The notes under the pieces: model-generated
Databases searched by the model: none
What the model was told of the DNA's origin: nothing
The model's input: the letters and a program-made list of their open reading frames with translations, nothing else
Position numbers and translations under genes: made by a program
Shown here: piece by piece, positions 1-8,508 of the stretch
Numbering within the stretch: position 1 is the first letter of the stretch
Layout: each line of letters opens with the position of its first letter
Origin: G963665925 sp050596425
Lineage (GTDB): Bacteria; Bacillota; Clostridia; Peptostreptococcales; Acidaminobacteraceae
Direction: 5' to 3'
DNA length: 64,000 nucleotides
NCBI RefSeq assembly: GCF_050596425.1
Contig: NZ_CP192292.1
Location: 2,232,001 to 2,296,000, forward strand

Positions 1-267
1 TTTTGCATTTATAAAGCGCTAAACTGGATTGTAAAAAAAATATGAACACCGCCTTGGTTGCCTTGATTTACACAAGGGTATATGAAACAATAGTATGTGC
101 TTGATTTAGTAAACGTTAACCTAGTCAAGGTCTGTTTGCAATCAGGTGTATGAAACAAAGAACAATTGATTTGATCCAAGTCTATAGAACATTTTAAAAA
201 GTTTCTATGATGGGATCATATTTTTTTGAATTTAGTGTGAATGACAAAAGTGATATGAGGAGATGAC
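1..267. other. Upstream region of the first chemoreceptor gene
   Basis: No coding sequence is visible. The stretch holds two copies of a short direct repeat, GGTATATGAAACAA at 77-90 and GGTGTATGAAACAA at 145-158, spaced 68 bases apart start to start, and a small hairpin CCTTG/CAAGG at 61-77. A GAGGAGATGAC ribosome site lies just before the ATG at 268. The repeats could be regulator sites, but nothing else supports that. Confidence 0.4.
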
Positions 268-1554
268 ATGAGTAAATTAAAGAGTATCAAATCAAAAATC
301 ATCATAGGCCTGGTGTTTACACTCTTGGTGAGTACGGAAATATCTAGAATCATTGTGGAACTCATTGCTAAAGTGTATGAGTTTAAAGGGGTATTTGCTG
401 TGTATATCAATACTGGAATCAGTATTTTGACCACGTCAGCAATCATCTATTTAATACTGACTTACGTGGTTCTGACCCCACTGAACAAAGTGAGTAAGGT
501 CATTCAGAAACTTGCAGATGGAGATTTAACCAGTCGCATTGAACTCAAGGCCAATGATGAACTTAAAGTGCTTGGCGATAACTTGAATAAGGCTATGGAT
601 AATTTAAATGATATTATTGGCGGTATTGATTACAAGTCTGATACGATCAATGGTAGCATTAAAGTCCTTGAAGAAGAAAACAGAAGCTTGGTGTCTAAGC
701 TAGAAGCCATCAGTGCATCTGCAGAAGAGCTTCTTGCAGGTATGCAGGAAAATAGTTCTTCTATTACCATGGTGTCAAAGAAAACAGATAGCGTCTTTGA
801 TGATACAAAGTGGTTGCTTGAATCAATGGTTTCGGAAAAAGAAAAATCTAAAAAAATGCAGGAGACATCCAAGACTTTTAAGGAAGAAACCACAAAGTCA
901 ATTCATGAGAAGGACCGTATTTATAGTTTGAATAAAAAACAAGTGGAAGACGCTGTTCAAATGAGTGTAGTTGTTCGTGAAGTGAATGATATTGCTGAAG
1001 TCATTTCAAAAATATCTGAGGAAACCAATTTACTGGCGCTCAATGCGTCTATAGAAGCAGCAAGAGCTGGTGAACAAGGTAGAGGATTTGCCGTCGTTGC
1101 AGACGAAATCGGAAAACTGGCTTCAGAGTCTTCAAAGAATGTTGAGAACATAAAGCCTATTGTGAGTAAGGTGGAGTCCGCTGTAAAATCATTGTCTGAC
1201 AGTGCCCTTGAGACCCTTTCTTTTATAGAAACGCAGGTCAATGAAGACTACAAGAAGTCACTGGAGTTAAGCAGGGCGTATGAAAACGATGCTTCGAACA
1301 TAATGAATATGGTTGAGCAGACAAGTGGTCGCCTTGATGAAATAGAGGACAAACTAAGTGAAGTCAATCAAGTCACTGACAGCATTGACGATATTATGAA
1401 TCAATTAACAAAAGGCACACAGGAAATTTCTCAAAATGTTGAAGACCTGTCTATAACATCGAATAAAATTCAAGAGAGCATAGAAAATCAGGTGAAAGTA
1501 ACAAGGTCACTGGATAAAGACGTGAACGCCTTTGATATTGATGAAAAGGGTTAA
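268..1554 (+). CDS. Methyl-accepting chemotaxis protein with HAMP domain, membrane-bound
   Basis: A 428-residue chemoreceptor that would signal to CheW/CheA from the membrane. Two hydrophobic segments lie at about residues 10-30 and 43-68 with almost no loop between them, so there is no real extracellular sensor domain. A HAMP linker follows at about 70-122 (ending in DELKVLGDNLNKAMDNL), then the long coiled-coil signalling domain. The hairpin tip is nearly canonical at about 251-282, with ETNLLALNASIEAARAGE and GRGFAVVADEIGKLA. Without a ligand domain it may sense through the membrane, the cytoplasm or a partner protein (inference). The start has a good ribosome site (GAGGAGATG). A terminator follows directly, so it is a single-gene unit. 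Confidence 0.93.
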   Translation: MSKLKSIKSKIIIGLVFTLLVSTEISRIIVELIAKVYEFKGVFAVYINTGISILTTSAIIYLILTYVVLTPLNKVSKVIQKLADGDLTSRIELKANDELKVLGDNLNKAMDNLNDIIGGIDYKSDTINGSIKVLEEENRSLVSKLEAISASAEELLAGMQENSSSITMVSKKTDSVFDDTKWLLESMVSEKEKSKKMQETSKTFKEETTKSIHEKDRIYSLNKKQVEDAVQMSVVVREVNDIAEVISKISEETNLLALNASIEAARAGEQGRGFAVVADEIGKLASESSKNVENIKPIVSKVESAVKSLSDSALETLSFIETQVNEDYKKSLELSRAYENDASNIMNMVEQTSGRLDEIEDKLSEVNQVTDSIDDIMNQLTKGTQEISQNVEDLSITSNKIQESIENQVKVTRSLDKDVNAFDIDEKG

Positions 1555-1574
1555 ATCTTTAAAACACCAGTTGG

Positions 1575-1604
1575 AGACTGTTCAATGAGCAGTCTTCTTT
1601 TTTT
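1575..1604 (+). terminator. Rho-independent terminator after the first chemoreceptor gene
   Basis: AGACTG at 1575-1580 pairs with CAGTCT at 1590-1595 and is followed by a T-rich run. It lies about 20 bases after the stop codon. Confidence 0.75.
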
Positions 1605-1639
1605 ATGGCAAATTTTAAAATTGCATATATTTCCCAAAG

Positions 1640-1668
1640 TTGCAACAGAACAAACGTTCGTGTATAAT
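1640..1668 (+). promoter_or_regulatory. Sigma-A promoter of the SOS cassette
   Basis: TTGCAA at 1640-1645 and TATAAT at 1663-1668 are separated by 17 bases, a good housekeeping promoter. The first LexA box lies inside the spacer, so a bound repressor would block RNA polymerase. Confidence 0.75.
1648..1659. promoter_or_regulatory. LexA (DinR) operator 1
   Basis: GAACAAACGTTC fits the Gram-positive SOS box GAACRNRYGTTC at every fixed position. It sits between the -35 and -10 elements of the promoter. The family consensus is established knowledge; actual LexA binding is inferred. Confidence 0.85.
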
Positions 1669-1679
1669 AGAGGTGTGGG

Positions 1680-1691
1680 GAACGTATGTTC
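1680..1691. promoter_or_regulatory. LexA (DinR) operator 2
   Basis: GAACGTATGTTC is a second full match to GAACRNRYGTTC. It lies 32 bases after the first box, measured centre to centre, about three helical turns, just past the likely transcription start. Two same-face boxes suggest cooperative, tight repression. Confidence 0.85.
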
Positions 1692-1744
1692 TAGTCGGAA
1701 CATTGATGTGGATGTCATTCGATGAAGGAAAGGAGTCGGTGGTC

Positions 1745-2008
1745 ATGCGGACCAACCCGAGAGAAGTAGAGGTTTTAGCAATTTTTGACCAGTCGGGTAA
1801 TCTTCGGCCATTGCGGTTTAGAATCGAAGACAATATGGGTGAAAGAAAAACGATTAAGGTAGACAGAATTATTTTAGCTGAGGTGGAAAAATTGGCAGGC
1901 AATGTTATGATCAAATTTCGGTGTCAAAGTGTTTTCGGGGATCAGGCCCGTATTTTTGAGCTTAAATACGAGAGGGACACTTATAAGTGGTACTTGTTCA
2001 AAATGTAA
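1745..2008 (+). CDS. Small SOS-regulated protein upstream of Y-family polymerase
   Basis: An 87-residue protein that starts MRTNPREVEVLAIF. I chose the ATG at 1745 because GAAAGGAG ends nine bases before it; an upstream in-frame ATG at 1640 lies in the promoter and cannot be used. No signal peptide or membrane segment is visible. The sequence alternates beta-prone and charged stretches and ends with aromatic residues (YKWYLF). It is the first gene behind two LexA boxes and precedes the dinB-like gene, so it probably takes part in DNA damage tolerance, perhaps as an accessory factor of the polymerase. I do not recognise a named family, and the role rests on context only. Confidence 0.75.
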   Translation: MRTNPREVEVLAIFDQSGNLRPLRFRIEDNMGERKTIKVDRIILAEVEKLAGNVMIKFRCQSVFGDQARIFELKYERDTYKWYLFKM

Positions 2009-2102
2009 AAGTGAAAACCAGATGATTGGTGTGCTATGAACATAAATATGAAAAAGATCTGGCTTTATTTTTAAGAGGCAATTTCGTGAAGCATTTGTAT
2101 AT

Positions 2103-2220
2103 CAGGCGCTTGTAAAATTATAGATATAGGTCCTCGTCATACCATATATAGAATTTTTGATTCTTAAATATCTATATGGTATGACGAAGACTCTTGAATG
2201 ATATTTTGCAAGTCGCTCAT
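2103..2220 (+). repeat. Intergenic palindromic repeat, copy 1
   Basis: One of five related elements. The ends are imperfect inverted repeats (GGCGCTTGTAAAATTA at the left, ATATTTTGCAAGTCGC at the right). Inside is a perfect 15-base stem, TCGTCATACCATATA at 2134-2148 with its complement at 2173-2187, around the loop motif TTTGATTCTTAAATAT. It ends 16 bases before the polymerase start codon, so it would be transcribed with the SOS cassette. Confidence 0.8.
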
Positions 2221-2236
2221 ATAAGAAGGTGAGTGT

Positions 2237-3490
2237 GTGAAAAACCGAGTGGTCTTTCATGTGGATGTGAATTCGGCATACTTGTCCTGGGAAGCCGTAT
2301 ACAGACTACAGCATGGGGACAAGCTTGACTTAAGAGAGGTTCCATCCATTATAGGGGGCGACCCTGAAAAACGTAGAGGCATTGTTCTGGCCAAATCACT
2401 ATCCGCCAAAAAAGCAGGTATAAAAACAGGTGAGGTCCTATTTAAAGCCTTTCAGAAGTGTCCTAATCTGCAGGCTGTCCGTCCAAATTACAGTCTGTAT
2501 ATTAAGAGCAGTCGTGCCCTTGTTGACCTACTTAAAGAGTATTCTCCAGACGTCCAACGCTTCAGTATTGACGAGTGCTTTGTCGAGTTTACAGATGTTA
2601 CAAAGCTTTGGGGCGATCCTGTGACTGTGGCAAACACAATACGAGAACGTGTGAAAAAAGAACTGGGCTTTACGGTCAATATAGGGATTTCAAGCAATAA
2701 ACTCCTTGCCAAGGTGGCCTCTGAGTTTGAGAAACCCAACAAGGTTCATACCCTTTTTCCTGAGGAAATGAAGGGGAAAATGTGGCCCCTTCCTGTGGGA
2801 GATCTCTTTGGGGTGGGGCGGGCAACAGAACCTAAATTGAAGTCGATGGGCATATTAACAGTAGGAGATTTGGCCCAAACGGACCCAGACGTTTTAAAAT
2901 ATAAATTCGGCAAGTTTGGTGGTGTGCTTTGGAACTACGCCAATGGCATTGAAGATTCTCTCACAAGAGAAAGTGGTGTTGAGTCTGTAAAGGGCATTGG
3001 AAATTCTAGCACCCTGCCAAGAGATATTGAGACGAAGGCTTCAGCCTATTTGTACTTGCTATCCCTTACAGAGATGGTGGCCATGCGTCTTCGTGATACA
3101 GGCAAGCTGTGTGGTCTTGTGTCCGTGAGCGTTAGGAGTTCTGAACTCGATCGAGCCTCCCATCAAAGAAGGTTATTTTATAATACGGATTCCACCATGG
3201 AAATTTTTAAAGAAGCTAAAAGTCTTTTTGATGAACTATGGGATGGACGTCCCATACGCCACTTGGGGGTTCGGGTTTCAAAGCTTGTGCAAGGACATGA
3301 AAAACAATTGCCCCTTATTGATGCCCAGAAAAATGAAAAACAAGAGCGCCTGGATAAGACCATTGATGAACTCAGGCTGAAGTATGGCACAAGATCTATT
3401 TTGAGGAGCAGTTTTCTTCATACCGGGGTTAAGCCAGTTATGGGCGGAGTCGGAGAAGAAGACTATCCCATGATGCGGTTTGATCTATAA
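2237..3490 (+). CDS. dinB: Y-family DNA polymerase (DNA polymerase IV type)
   Basis: A 417-residue error-prone polymerase for bypass of damaged bases. The palm motifs are present: HVDVNSAYLSW with Asp10 and the SIDEC motif with Asp112-Glu113, which are the metal-binding residues of this family. The thumb/helix-hairpin part (VGDLFGVGRATEPKLKSMG) and the little-finger part (GIGNSSTLPRDI onward) follow in normal order. The start is GTG after AAGGTGAG. The VNSAYLSW variant of the first motif is typical of clostridial homologues. The gene lies behind a LexA-controlled small gene with no clear terminator between, so SOS induction is likely. A repeat hairpin in the leader might reduce read-through. 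Confidence 0.92.
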   Translation: MKNRVVFHVDVNSAYLSWEAVYRLQHGDKLDLREVPSIIGGDPEKRRGIVLAKSLSAKKAGIKTGEVLFKAFQKCPNLQAVRPNYSLYIKSSRALVDLLKEYSPDVQRFSIDECFVEFTDVTKLWGDPVTVANTIRERVKKELGFTVNIGISSNKLLAKVASEFEKPNKVHTLFPEEMKGKMWPLPVGDLFGVGRATEPKLKSMGILTVGDLAQTDPDVLKYKFGKFGGVLWNYANGIEDSLTRESGVESVKGIGNSSTLPRDIETKASAYLYLLSLTEMVAMRLRDTGKLCGLVSVSVRSSELDRASHQRRLFYNTDSTMEIFKEAKSLFDELWDGRPIRHLGVRVSKLVQGHEKQLPLIDAQKNEKQERLDKTIDELRLKYGTRSILRSSFLHTGVKPVMGGVGEEDYPMMRFDL

Positions 3491-3510
3491 ACAATAATCG
3501 ACAAAATAAA

Positions 3511-3569
3511 TTCACCCCTATTTTCTACTTGCAAAGCCCATAAGATGTTCTGTAGAAAATAGGGGTGAA
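3511..3569. terminator. Large hairpin between convergent genes
   Basis: TTCACCCCTATTTTCTAC at 3511-3528 pairs perfectly over 18 bases with 3552-3569, leaving a 23-base loop. On the minus strand it is followed by a T-rich stretch, so it best fits the end of the chemoreceptor gene at 3596, but it may act in both directions. Confidence 0.7.
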
Positions 3570-3595
3570 AATGTATAAAAATATTGTTTATAGTC

Positions 3596-4843
3596 CTAAT
3601 TCACAATGACAGCAGCCGTTTCTTTTAATTCTTCTTCAAAATTTTGTAACGCTTGAGTGTGTTCACCGACGAGACTGTCAATATTGGAAGCGCTTTGCGC
3701 AGTGTCTTCAACATCCTTAGACAATTCGTCAGTGTTGGCAAAAATATTTTGTGTCATGGTGCTCAGATTTTCAGAGTAAGTGTCCACTTTGCTTATAATA
3801 TCCATCATTTCATCAACATGGGTGCTGATATTTTTGAAGTTTCGTTCTGTATCTTGGGCATTTTCTCGTCCGGTTTCAACGGCCACATCCACATGTTCTA
3901 CAGATTTAATCACATCTAGGATATCAGCGCGAATGCTGCTCACACGTTCAGTAATTTCCACAGAAGCCTCGTTGGATTGGTTGGCGAGTTTGCCCACTTC
4001 ATCTGCAACGACAGCAAAACCGCGACCGTGCTCCCCGGCGCGTGCAGCTTCAATGGATGCATTAAGGGCCAGCAGGTTGGTTTGCTCTGAAATGGATTTG
4101 ATCAGTTCGACCATATTTTCAATAGATTGCATGGATTCTTGAAGCTGTTCGAATTTTGAGGCTGACTGTGACAATTGTACAGATATGTTTTCAACAGCAG
4201 CTACTGTTTTTTCCACTGTCTGAATGCCACCATAAGTCTCGGTTTCGATTGTTTTCGAAAGGTCATTTGCAGCCTTGGTGACCGACTTCATATCCTTTGA
4301 AAACTCCGCGATTTCTTGTAGGCCCGCTGTTGTTTCTTCCACAGCAGACAAGTTGTTTGCTGCCTTGTCAGCAATATCATTAGCATTTTCTGTAACACGC
4401 AGAACATCTTGACTGGTCGACTCCATCTTGGCAATGATCTTTTCAATCATATCTTTTGTTTCAAATTCTTTTTCAAGGCTTTGGGCAAATCCAATGGCTC
4501 CAATACAAACGCCCTTCTTGTCTACAATAGGATATGTTACAGCCTTAAAGGGCATACCGTATACTTCGGCTGGCACAGTGGCTTTTATAATTTCTTTTGA
4601 CTGAATTGTTGCCCTGAGTGGATCATCAGCTGGAATAGGCATGCCCGCCTTAAGTGGTACGACCATCTTATCTCCAGGCCAGTATCCAATAAATTTTTCG
4701 CGATTGGTAAGTGATACCATAACATCCTCTTGAAGAACGTCCTTTAGGTGTGGAAGGACAAGCTTGAAGGCTTCCACTTCTTTCATTCTAAACATATTCG
4801 ACCCCGTTTCTGCAATTGTTTGCCCATAGTACTTTAGAACCAT
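3596..4843 (-). CDS. Soluble methyl-accepting chemotaxis protein
   Basis: A chemoreceptor of up to 415 residues with no membrane segment. The first 130 residues form a sensor domain (MVSLTNREKFIGYWPGDKMV, then a PAS-like stretch ending CIGAIGFAQSLEKE); the rest is the MCP signalling domain with the tip ETNLLALNASIEAARAGEHG near residues 250-282. It should therefore sense a cytoplasmic signal such as redox state or a metabolite (inference). The start is uncertain: the outermost ATG at 4843 has no good ribosome site, and in-frame ATGs at residues 17 and 20 are alternatives just before KEVEAFKLVLPHL, where the conserved part begins. It is transcribed toward the dinB gene. Confidence 0.9.
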   Translation of the reverse strand: MVLKYYGQTIAETGSNMFRMKEVEAFKLVLPHLKDVLQEDVMVSLTNREKFIGYWPGDKMVVPLKAGMPIPADDPLRATIQSKEIIKATVPAEVYGMPFKAVTYPIVDKKGVCIGAIGFAQSLEKEFETKDMIEKIIAKMESTSQDVLRVTENANDIADKAANNLSAVEETTAGLQEIAEFSKDMKSVTKAANDLSKTIETETYGGIQTVEKTVAAVENISVQLSQSASKFEQLQESMQSIENMVELIKSISEQTNLLALNASIEAARAGEHGRGFAVVADEVGKLANQSNEASVEITERVSSIRADILDVIKSVEHVDVAVETGRENAQDTERNFKNISTHVDEMMDIISKVDTYSENLSTMTQNIFANTDELSKDVEDTAQSASNIDSLVGEHTQALQNFEEELKETAAVIVN

Positions 4844-5208
4844 TTAATGTTAAAAATTAAAAACATCTACATGACCATTCTACCAAAAATATACTTGCAC
4901 TTACAACAAAACATGTATTGATTTTTACTTTTTATGACTATAGTCACTGTCTGTAAAGCTATTTATGATTGCATATTTTCTAAATTTGAAATCATAGTAT
5001 TGCTTGTTTCAGTGTTTCTTAGATGTGATTCCCAAGTGATACATTGGAGCTTCCTCGATCAAATATTATAAAAATATAGCCAATTCGATATTTTTATAAT
5101 AAAATGGATAATTACACCAAATGAAATTCAAAAAATTAACTTAAACAAGGTGTGGCGGGGTATATTTATATTGTGGGGGATCAAAATTGAGTTGGGGGGC
5201 ATGAAACT
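4844..5208. other. 365-bp divergent intergenic region with AT-rich hairpin
   Basis: No gene is visible between the divergent chemoreceptor and histidine kinase genes. The region is very AT-rich. A perfect inverted repeat, TATTATAAAAATAT at 5064-5077 with its complement at 5088-5101, has a 10-base spacer. It has no T-tract in a useful position and lies about 110 bases before the kinase start, so it could be an operator or an mRNA leader hairpin. A GTTGGGGGG ribosome site precedes 5209. Confidence 0.5.
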
Positions 5209-7161
5209 ATGCGCAACATATGGAAATGGCTAATGGTATTTACAGCGATGGTTGCTCTGGTCACAGGGGGGGCGTATGCAATATCAAAGGAAGATTCTCA
5301 TCCAAACATTTTGCTATTGAATTCATATCATGATGGTTACGTGTGGAGCAATCAGACTAAAAAAGGTGTGCAAGATGTTCTTGACGTTCATTTTGACTCT
5401 TATACCCTGCGAATTGAACATATGGATACAAAAAACAATAGTAGTGAAACCTACATGCAAGCACTGTTTGATATGTATAGAGTGAAATTTGGAAAAGACA
5501 AGTTTGATCTTATTGTATGTGCTGACGATAACGCCTTAAAATTTCTATTAAAGTATTCTAAAGACTTATTTGATGACACCCCGGTGTTTTTTTGTGGTGT
5601 CAACACTCTAGAAGCACATAATCTAGAAGGTGCAAAGAATTTTTATGGCGTTGTTGAGAAGAGTTCAACAAGGGCGACTGTTGAAGTGGCTTTGCGACAA
5701 AACTCAAATATTGAAAATATATATCTGATCGTGGATGATACCATTACAGGCCGGTCAACTAAAAATGATGTGACGCGGGAAATGACGACCTATTACCCAG
5801 AGCTGAACTTCGAAATTTTGGAGAACATGACAATCGGTCAAATAGAAAGTTTTTTAGGTGGATTAAATCCAGAGAATACAATCGCTATTCATACATTTTA
5901 TGTTGTTGATGTAGACGGAAGTGTATATCCCTTAAATTATACGGCCCAACGATTTATAGAGGCATCAGCAGTTCCTGTGTACGTCCTTTATGATTTTGGA
6001 TTTGGTGAAGGGGCTATTGGCGGAAAAATAGTTGAAGGGTATTCCCAAGGCACACGGGTTGCAGAAATGGCCGCAGCCTACTTAGAAGATCCATACAGTA
6101 TTCGTGATAAATATATTGTGGATGATAGCTATAATAGATATAAATTTGACTATATGGCCATGCAGAAGTATGATTTGTCAATCAATGCATTGCCTGAGAC
6201 CAGCATTATTATCAACAGACCCACATCGTTTTATGAAAAGCATAAAATGCTTGTAAACGTGAGTTTAATCACCTTCTTTTTGCTTATTATCTATGTTGTG
6301 ATTCTGCGACTTCAAATTGCATCACAAACAATAAAAATTACTAAAACACAAAAGGAGTTAATGGAATCTGAAAAAATGGCATCCTTGGGAAGGCTGGTAG
6401 CTGGTGTTGCCCATGAAGTGAACACACCGGTTGGTGTGGGGGTAACCCTAGCCTCCCATATTGAAAACACAACCAATATAGTTCTAGAGTTAACCCGAGA
6501 GAACCAGATCAACAAAAATGAATTCATAAAGCATATGAAGGATTTGAAAACCACATCAAATCATCTCTTGAGTACGCTTAATAGAGCATCGGATATTATT
6601 AGGAGTTTTAAGAAGGTGTCGGTTGATCAAGTATCTGATGAGTACAGAGAAATTAATGTATGTTCATACCTGTATGAAATTTTGGGCAGTCTTCAAAGTG
6701 AAATAAAACGTCATGCAGTAGACATTAGCGTGATATGTGATGAAAATATCACTGTAAAAAGTCACCCAGGGGGTCTTTATCAAATATTTTTGAATTTAAT
6801 AATGAACTCAATCAATCATGGCTTTAAAGATCGATCCAGTGGCATTATTGAAATTAGCTTATCTTACAGAAAAGGCAAAGAGGGAAGTGGAAGAAATACC
6901 ACTTATAAAGAGGCGCAAGATGTTCTATGCATCAAATACAGAGATTATGGTGTTGGAATGGACCCAGCAACACTAAAAAAACTCTACGAACCTTTTTTCA
7001 CAACCAAGAGAGACTGCGGCGGGAGCGGTCTTGGCATGAATATTGTTTATAATTTGGTGACACAACGCTTCAATGGAACAATAAAGTGCTCAAGCGCTGT
7101 GAATGCAGGCACTGAGTTTGAAATCGAACTTTTAGTCGATGACCTAAAACCAGCTTTGTAG
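5209..7161 (+). CDS. Sensor histidine kinase with periplasmic ABC-type binding domain
   Basis: A 650-residue membrane kinase. A signal peptide or first anchor is at residues 1-26. An extracytoplasmic domain follows (about 35-335), beginning PNILLLNSYHDGYVWSNQ, which resembles the ABC transporter substrate-binding-like domains found in other sensors. A membrane segment lies at about 347-368. A short coiled coil leads into an unusual H-box, MASLGRLVAGVAHEVNTPVG, with the phosphoacceptor His near residue 402. The C-terminal ATPase domain has an N-box (LNLIMNSINHGF), DYGVGMD, EPFFTTK and GSGLGMNIV. HEVNTP-type boxes belong to the HPK4-like group. No response regulator gene adjoins it. A related kinase with a different sensor lies at 35528. 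Confidence 0.92.
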   Translation: MRNIWKWLMVFTAMVALVTGGAYAISKEDSHPNILLLNSYHDGYVWSNQTKKGVQDVLDVHFDSYTLRIEHMDTKNNSSETYMQALFDMYRVKFGKDKFDLIVCADDNALKFLLKYSKDLFDDTPVFFCGVNTLEAHNLEGAKNFYGVVEKSSTRATVEVALRQNSNIENIYLIVDDTITGRSTKNDVTREMTTYYPELNFEILENMTIGQIESFLGGLNPENTIAIHTFYVVDVDGSVYPLNYTAQRFIEASAVPVYVLYDFGFGEGAIGGKIVEGYSQGTRVAEMAAAYLEDPYSIRDKYIVDDSYNRYKFDYMAMQKYDLSINALPETSIIINRPTSFYEKHKMLVNVSLITFFLLIIYVVILRLQIASQTIKITKTQKELMESEKMASLGRLVAGVAHEVNTPVGVGVTLASHIENTTNIVLELTRENQINKNEFIKHMKDLKTTSNHLLSTLNRASDIIRSFKKVSVDQVSDEYREINVCSYLYEILGSLQSEIKRHAVDISVICDENITVKSHPGGLYQIFLNLIMNSINHGFKDRSSGIIEISLSYRKGKEGSGRNTTYKEAQDVLCIKYRDYGVGMDPATLKKLYEPFFTTKRDCGGSGLGMNIVYNLVTQRFNGTIKCSSAVNAGTEFEIELLVDDLKPAL

Positions 7162-7212
7162 AGGATTTGTTTTAGAATTATATACTCAAGTGGATTTATT
7201 CCATTTTTCTAA

Positions 7213-7238
7213 AGAGGCTGTTGCATATAACAGCCTCT
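7213..7238 (+). terminator. Hairpin after the histidine kinase gene
   Basis: AGAGGCTGTT at 7213-7222 pairs with AACAGCCTCT at 7229-7238. The T-tract is weak (AATTTAATGG), so termination efficiency is unsure. Confidence 0.6.
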
Positions 7239-7488
7239 AATTTAATGGAATTTTCCATGCGTCAAAATTGTATTCATAAAAGGACATAGCCAAAACATTG
7301 TGATCAGAGTCTAGGATATAATTAATAATCGAAAATACAAAATGTAATAGTTTACAACCTATAATCAATTACATATAATCGCTTTGTAAGTCACTACATT
7401 GATTACTGGATTTTCATAAAGAAAATAAAAAACAAACATAGAAGTGAATTGGAACAGTTGGACAAGAAGTGCTGGAAAGGTGTTTACT
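7239..7488. other. AT-rich intergenic region before the finger-protein operon
   Basis: Between the terminator and the ATG at 7489 I see only AT-rich sequence with no clear promoter, repeat or open frame. A GGAAAGGTG ribosome site lies at 7474-7482. Confidence 0.4.
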
Positions 7489-8508
7489 ATGAAATACACA
7501 AATAAGCAGGTTGAAGATCAAACAGCCAGTGAAAAACTCCTAAAAAGAAAGGTTGGCCTAGACGACAGGTATTCCACTGAGTGGATTGTTTTTGATGAAT
7601 ACATTATTGAAGAGGTGCAAGAGGGCGCCTTATATATTCGGCCGAAAAAAGGGGCGGATTTTAAGTTGTACAATCCTTTTAATGTGGCAGAGCCCCTTGT
7701 CATTGACACTTTAGGGTTGGGGGATGCATATCTCCTGTATCAGCAAGCCCTAGAGGACAAGGATTTGAATGCGTATCGAAAACGAAAATGCAAAAAAATG
7801 TGGTATGAACTTCAAGAACAAATCTTAAGGTATGCAAAAAAATACGGACTTATGGGGTTTATGAGCAGCAGCACTTATAACAGAAACATTGTGGGTGATA
7901 AAGAAATATTGTTAACTCAAAAGAATCCATTAAGTTTGAAGACGTCCCATATGAATGGGCAGGCATATATGAAACTATTTACTCCGTTTATAGAAGAGGG
8001 CAATATTGACTTATACATGCATAAAGATAAAGTTCATTTCACAAAATATGAGGACACACCTAAATATTATGGGAAGAGACCTCTTGTCCTGGACTTGATT
8101 TTTTCAAGTTTTTATGCAGAAAACATTGTATGGCTCCTAGATTTCTCGGCTATGTTGGCGAGGCATTATGACCAATTGGCGACATTTAAGGCGTCAGCAC
8201 TCAATTTGACTGAACCCGTCACAATTTTGGCTGATCAGTTTGAAGCAACGAAAATAGGGTTTACCATCACGCAGGGCAGGGAAACAAAAATCTCTTGGGA
8301 GTTTGACTCTTTAAAAACGACGGTTCAAACCATCTATGCCTTCGCTGTAACAGATAGGGTCAGTGCTCTGAAACGATGCGAACATTGCAGGCGGTTTTAC
8401 ATTGCAAATAGCACAAAGGAAAAATACTGCGGAGCATCTTGTCGAAATAGGTATAATGTTATGAAATCAAGGGAGAGAATGAAAAATGAAAATTCTAGTT
8501 CTAAGTAG
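7489..8508 (+). CDS. Unknown protein with C-terminal CxxC/CxxxC zinc-finger-like tail
   Basis: A 339-residue soluble protein of unknown role. I use the ATG at 7489, preceded by GGAAAGGTG, rather than the GTG at 7444. Most of the sequence shows no recognisable domain. The last 50 residues carry CEHCRRFYIANSTKEKYC followed by GASCRNRYN, four Cys in a CxxC-x13-CxxxC pattern resembling the treble-clef/CGNR zinc finger that binds nucleic acid. It is therefore probably a DNA- or RNA-binding protein (inference). Its end overlaps the next gene by 23 bases, so it is translationally linked to the flavodoxin-fold genes downstream and may act as their regulator. Confidence 0.75.
   Translation: MKYTNKQVEDQTASEKLLKRKVGLDDRYSTEWIVFDEYIIEEVQEGALYIRPKKGADFKLYNPFNVAEPLVIDTLGLGDAYLLYQQALEDKDLNAYRKRKCKKMWYELQEQILRYAKKYGLMGFMSSSTYNRNIVGDKEILLTQKNPLSLKTSHMNGQAYMKLFTPFIEEGNIDLYMHKDKVHFTKYEDTPKYYGKRPLVLDLIFSSFYAENIVWLLDFSAMLARHYDQLATFKASALNLTEPVTILADQFEATKIGFTITQGRETKISWEFDSLKTTVQTIYAFAVTDRVSALKRCEHCRRFYIANSTKEKYCGASCRNRYNVMKSRERMKNENSSSK

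Noticed and set aside
2013..2072. Terminator between the small SOS gene and dinB (CCAGAT/ATCTGG)
   Set aside because: The stem is six pairs with a loop of over 30 bases; too weak to claim, so the genes are treated as possibly co-transcribed.
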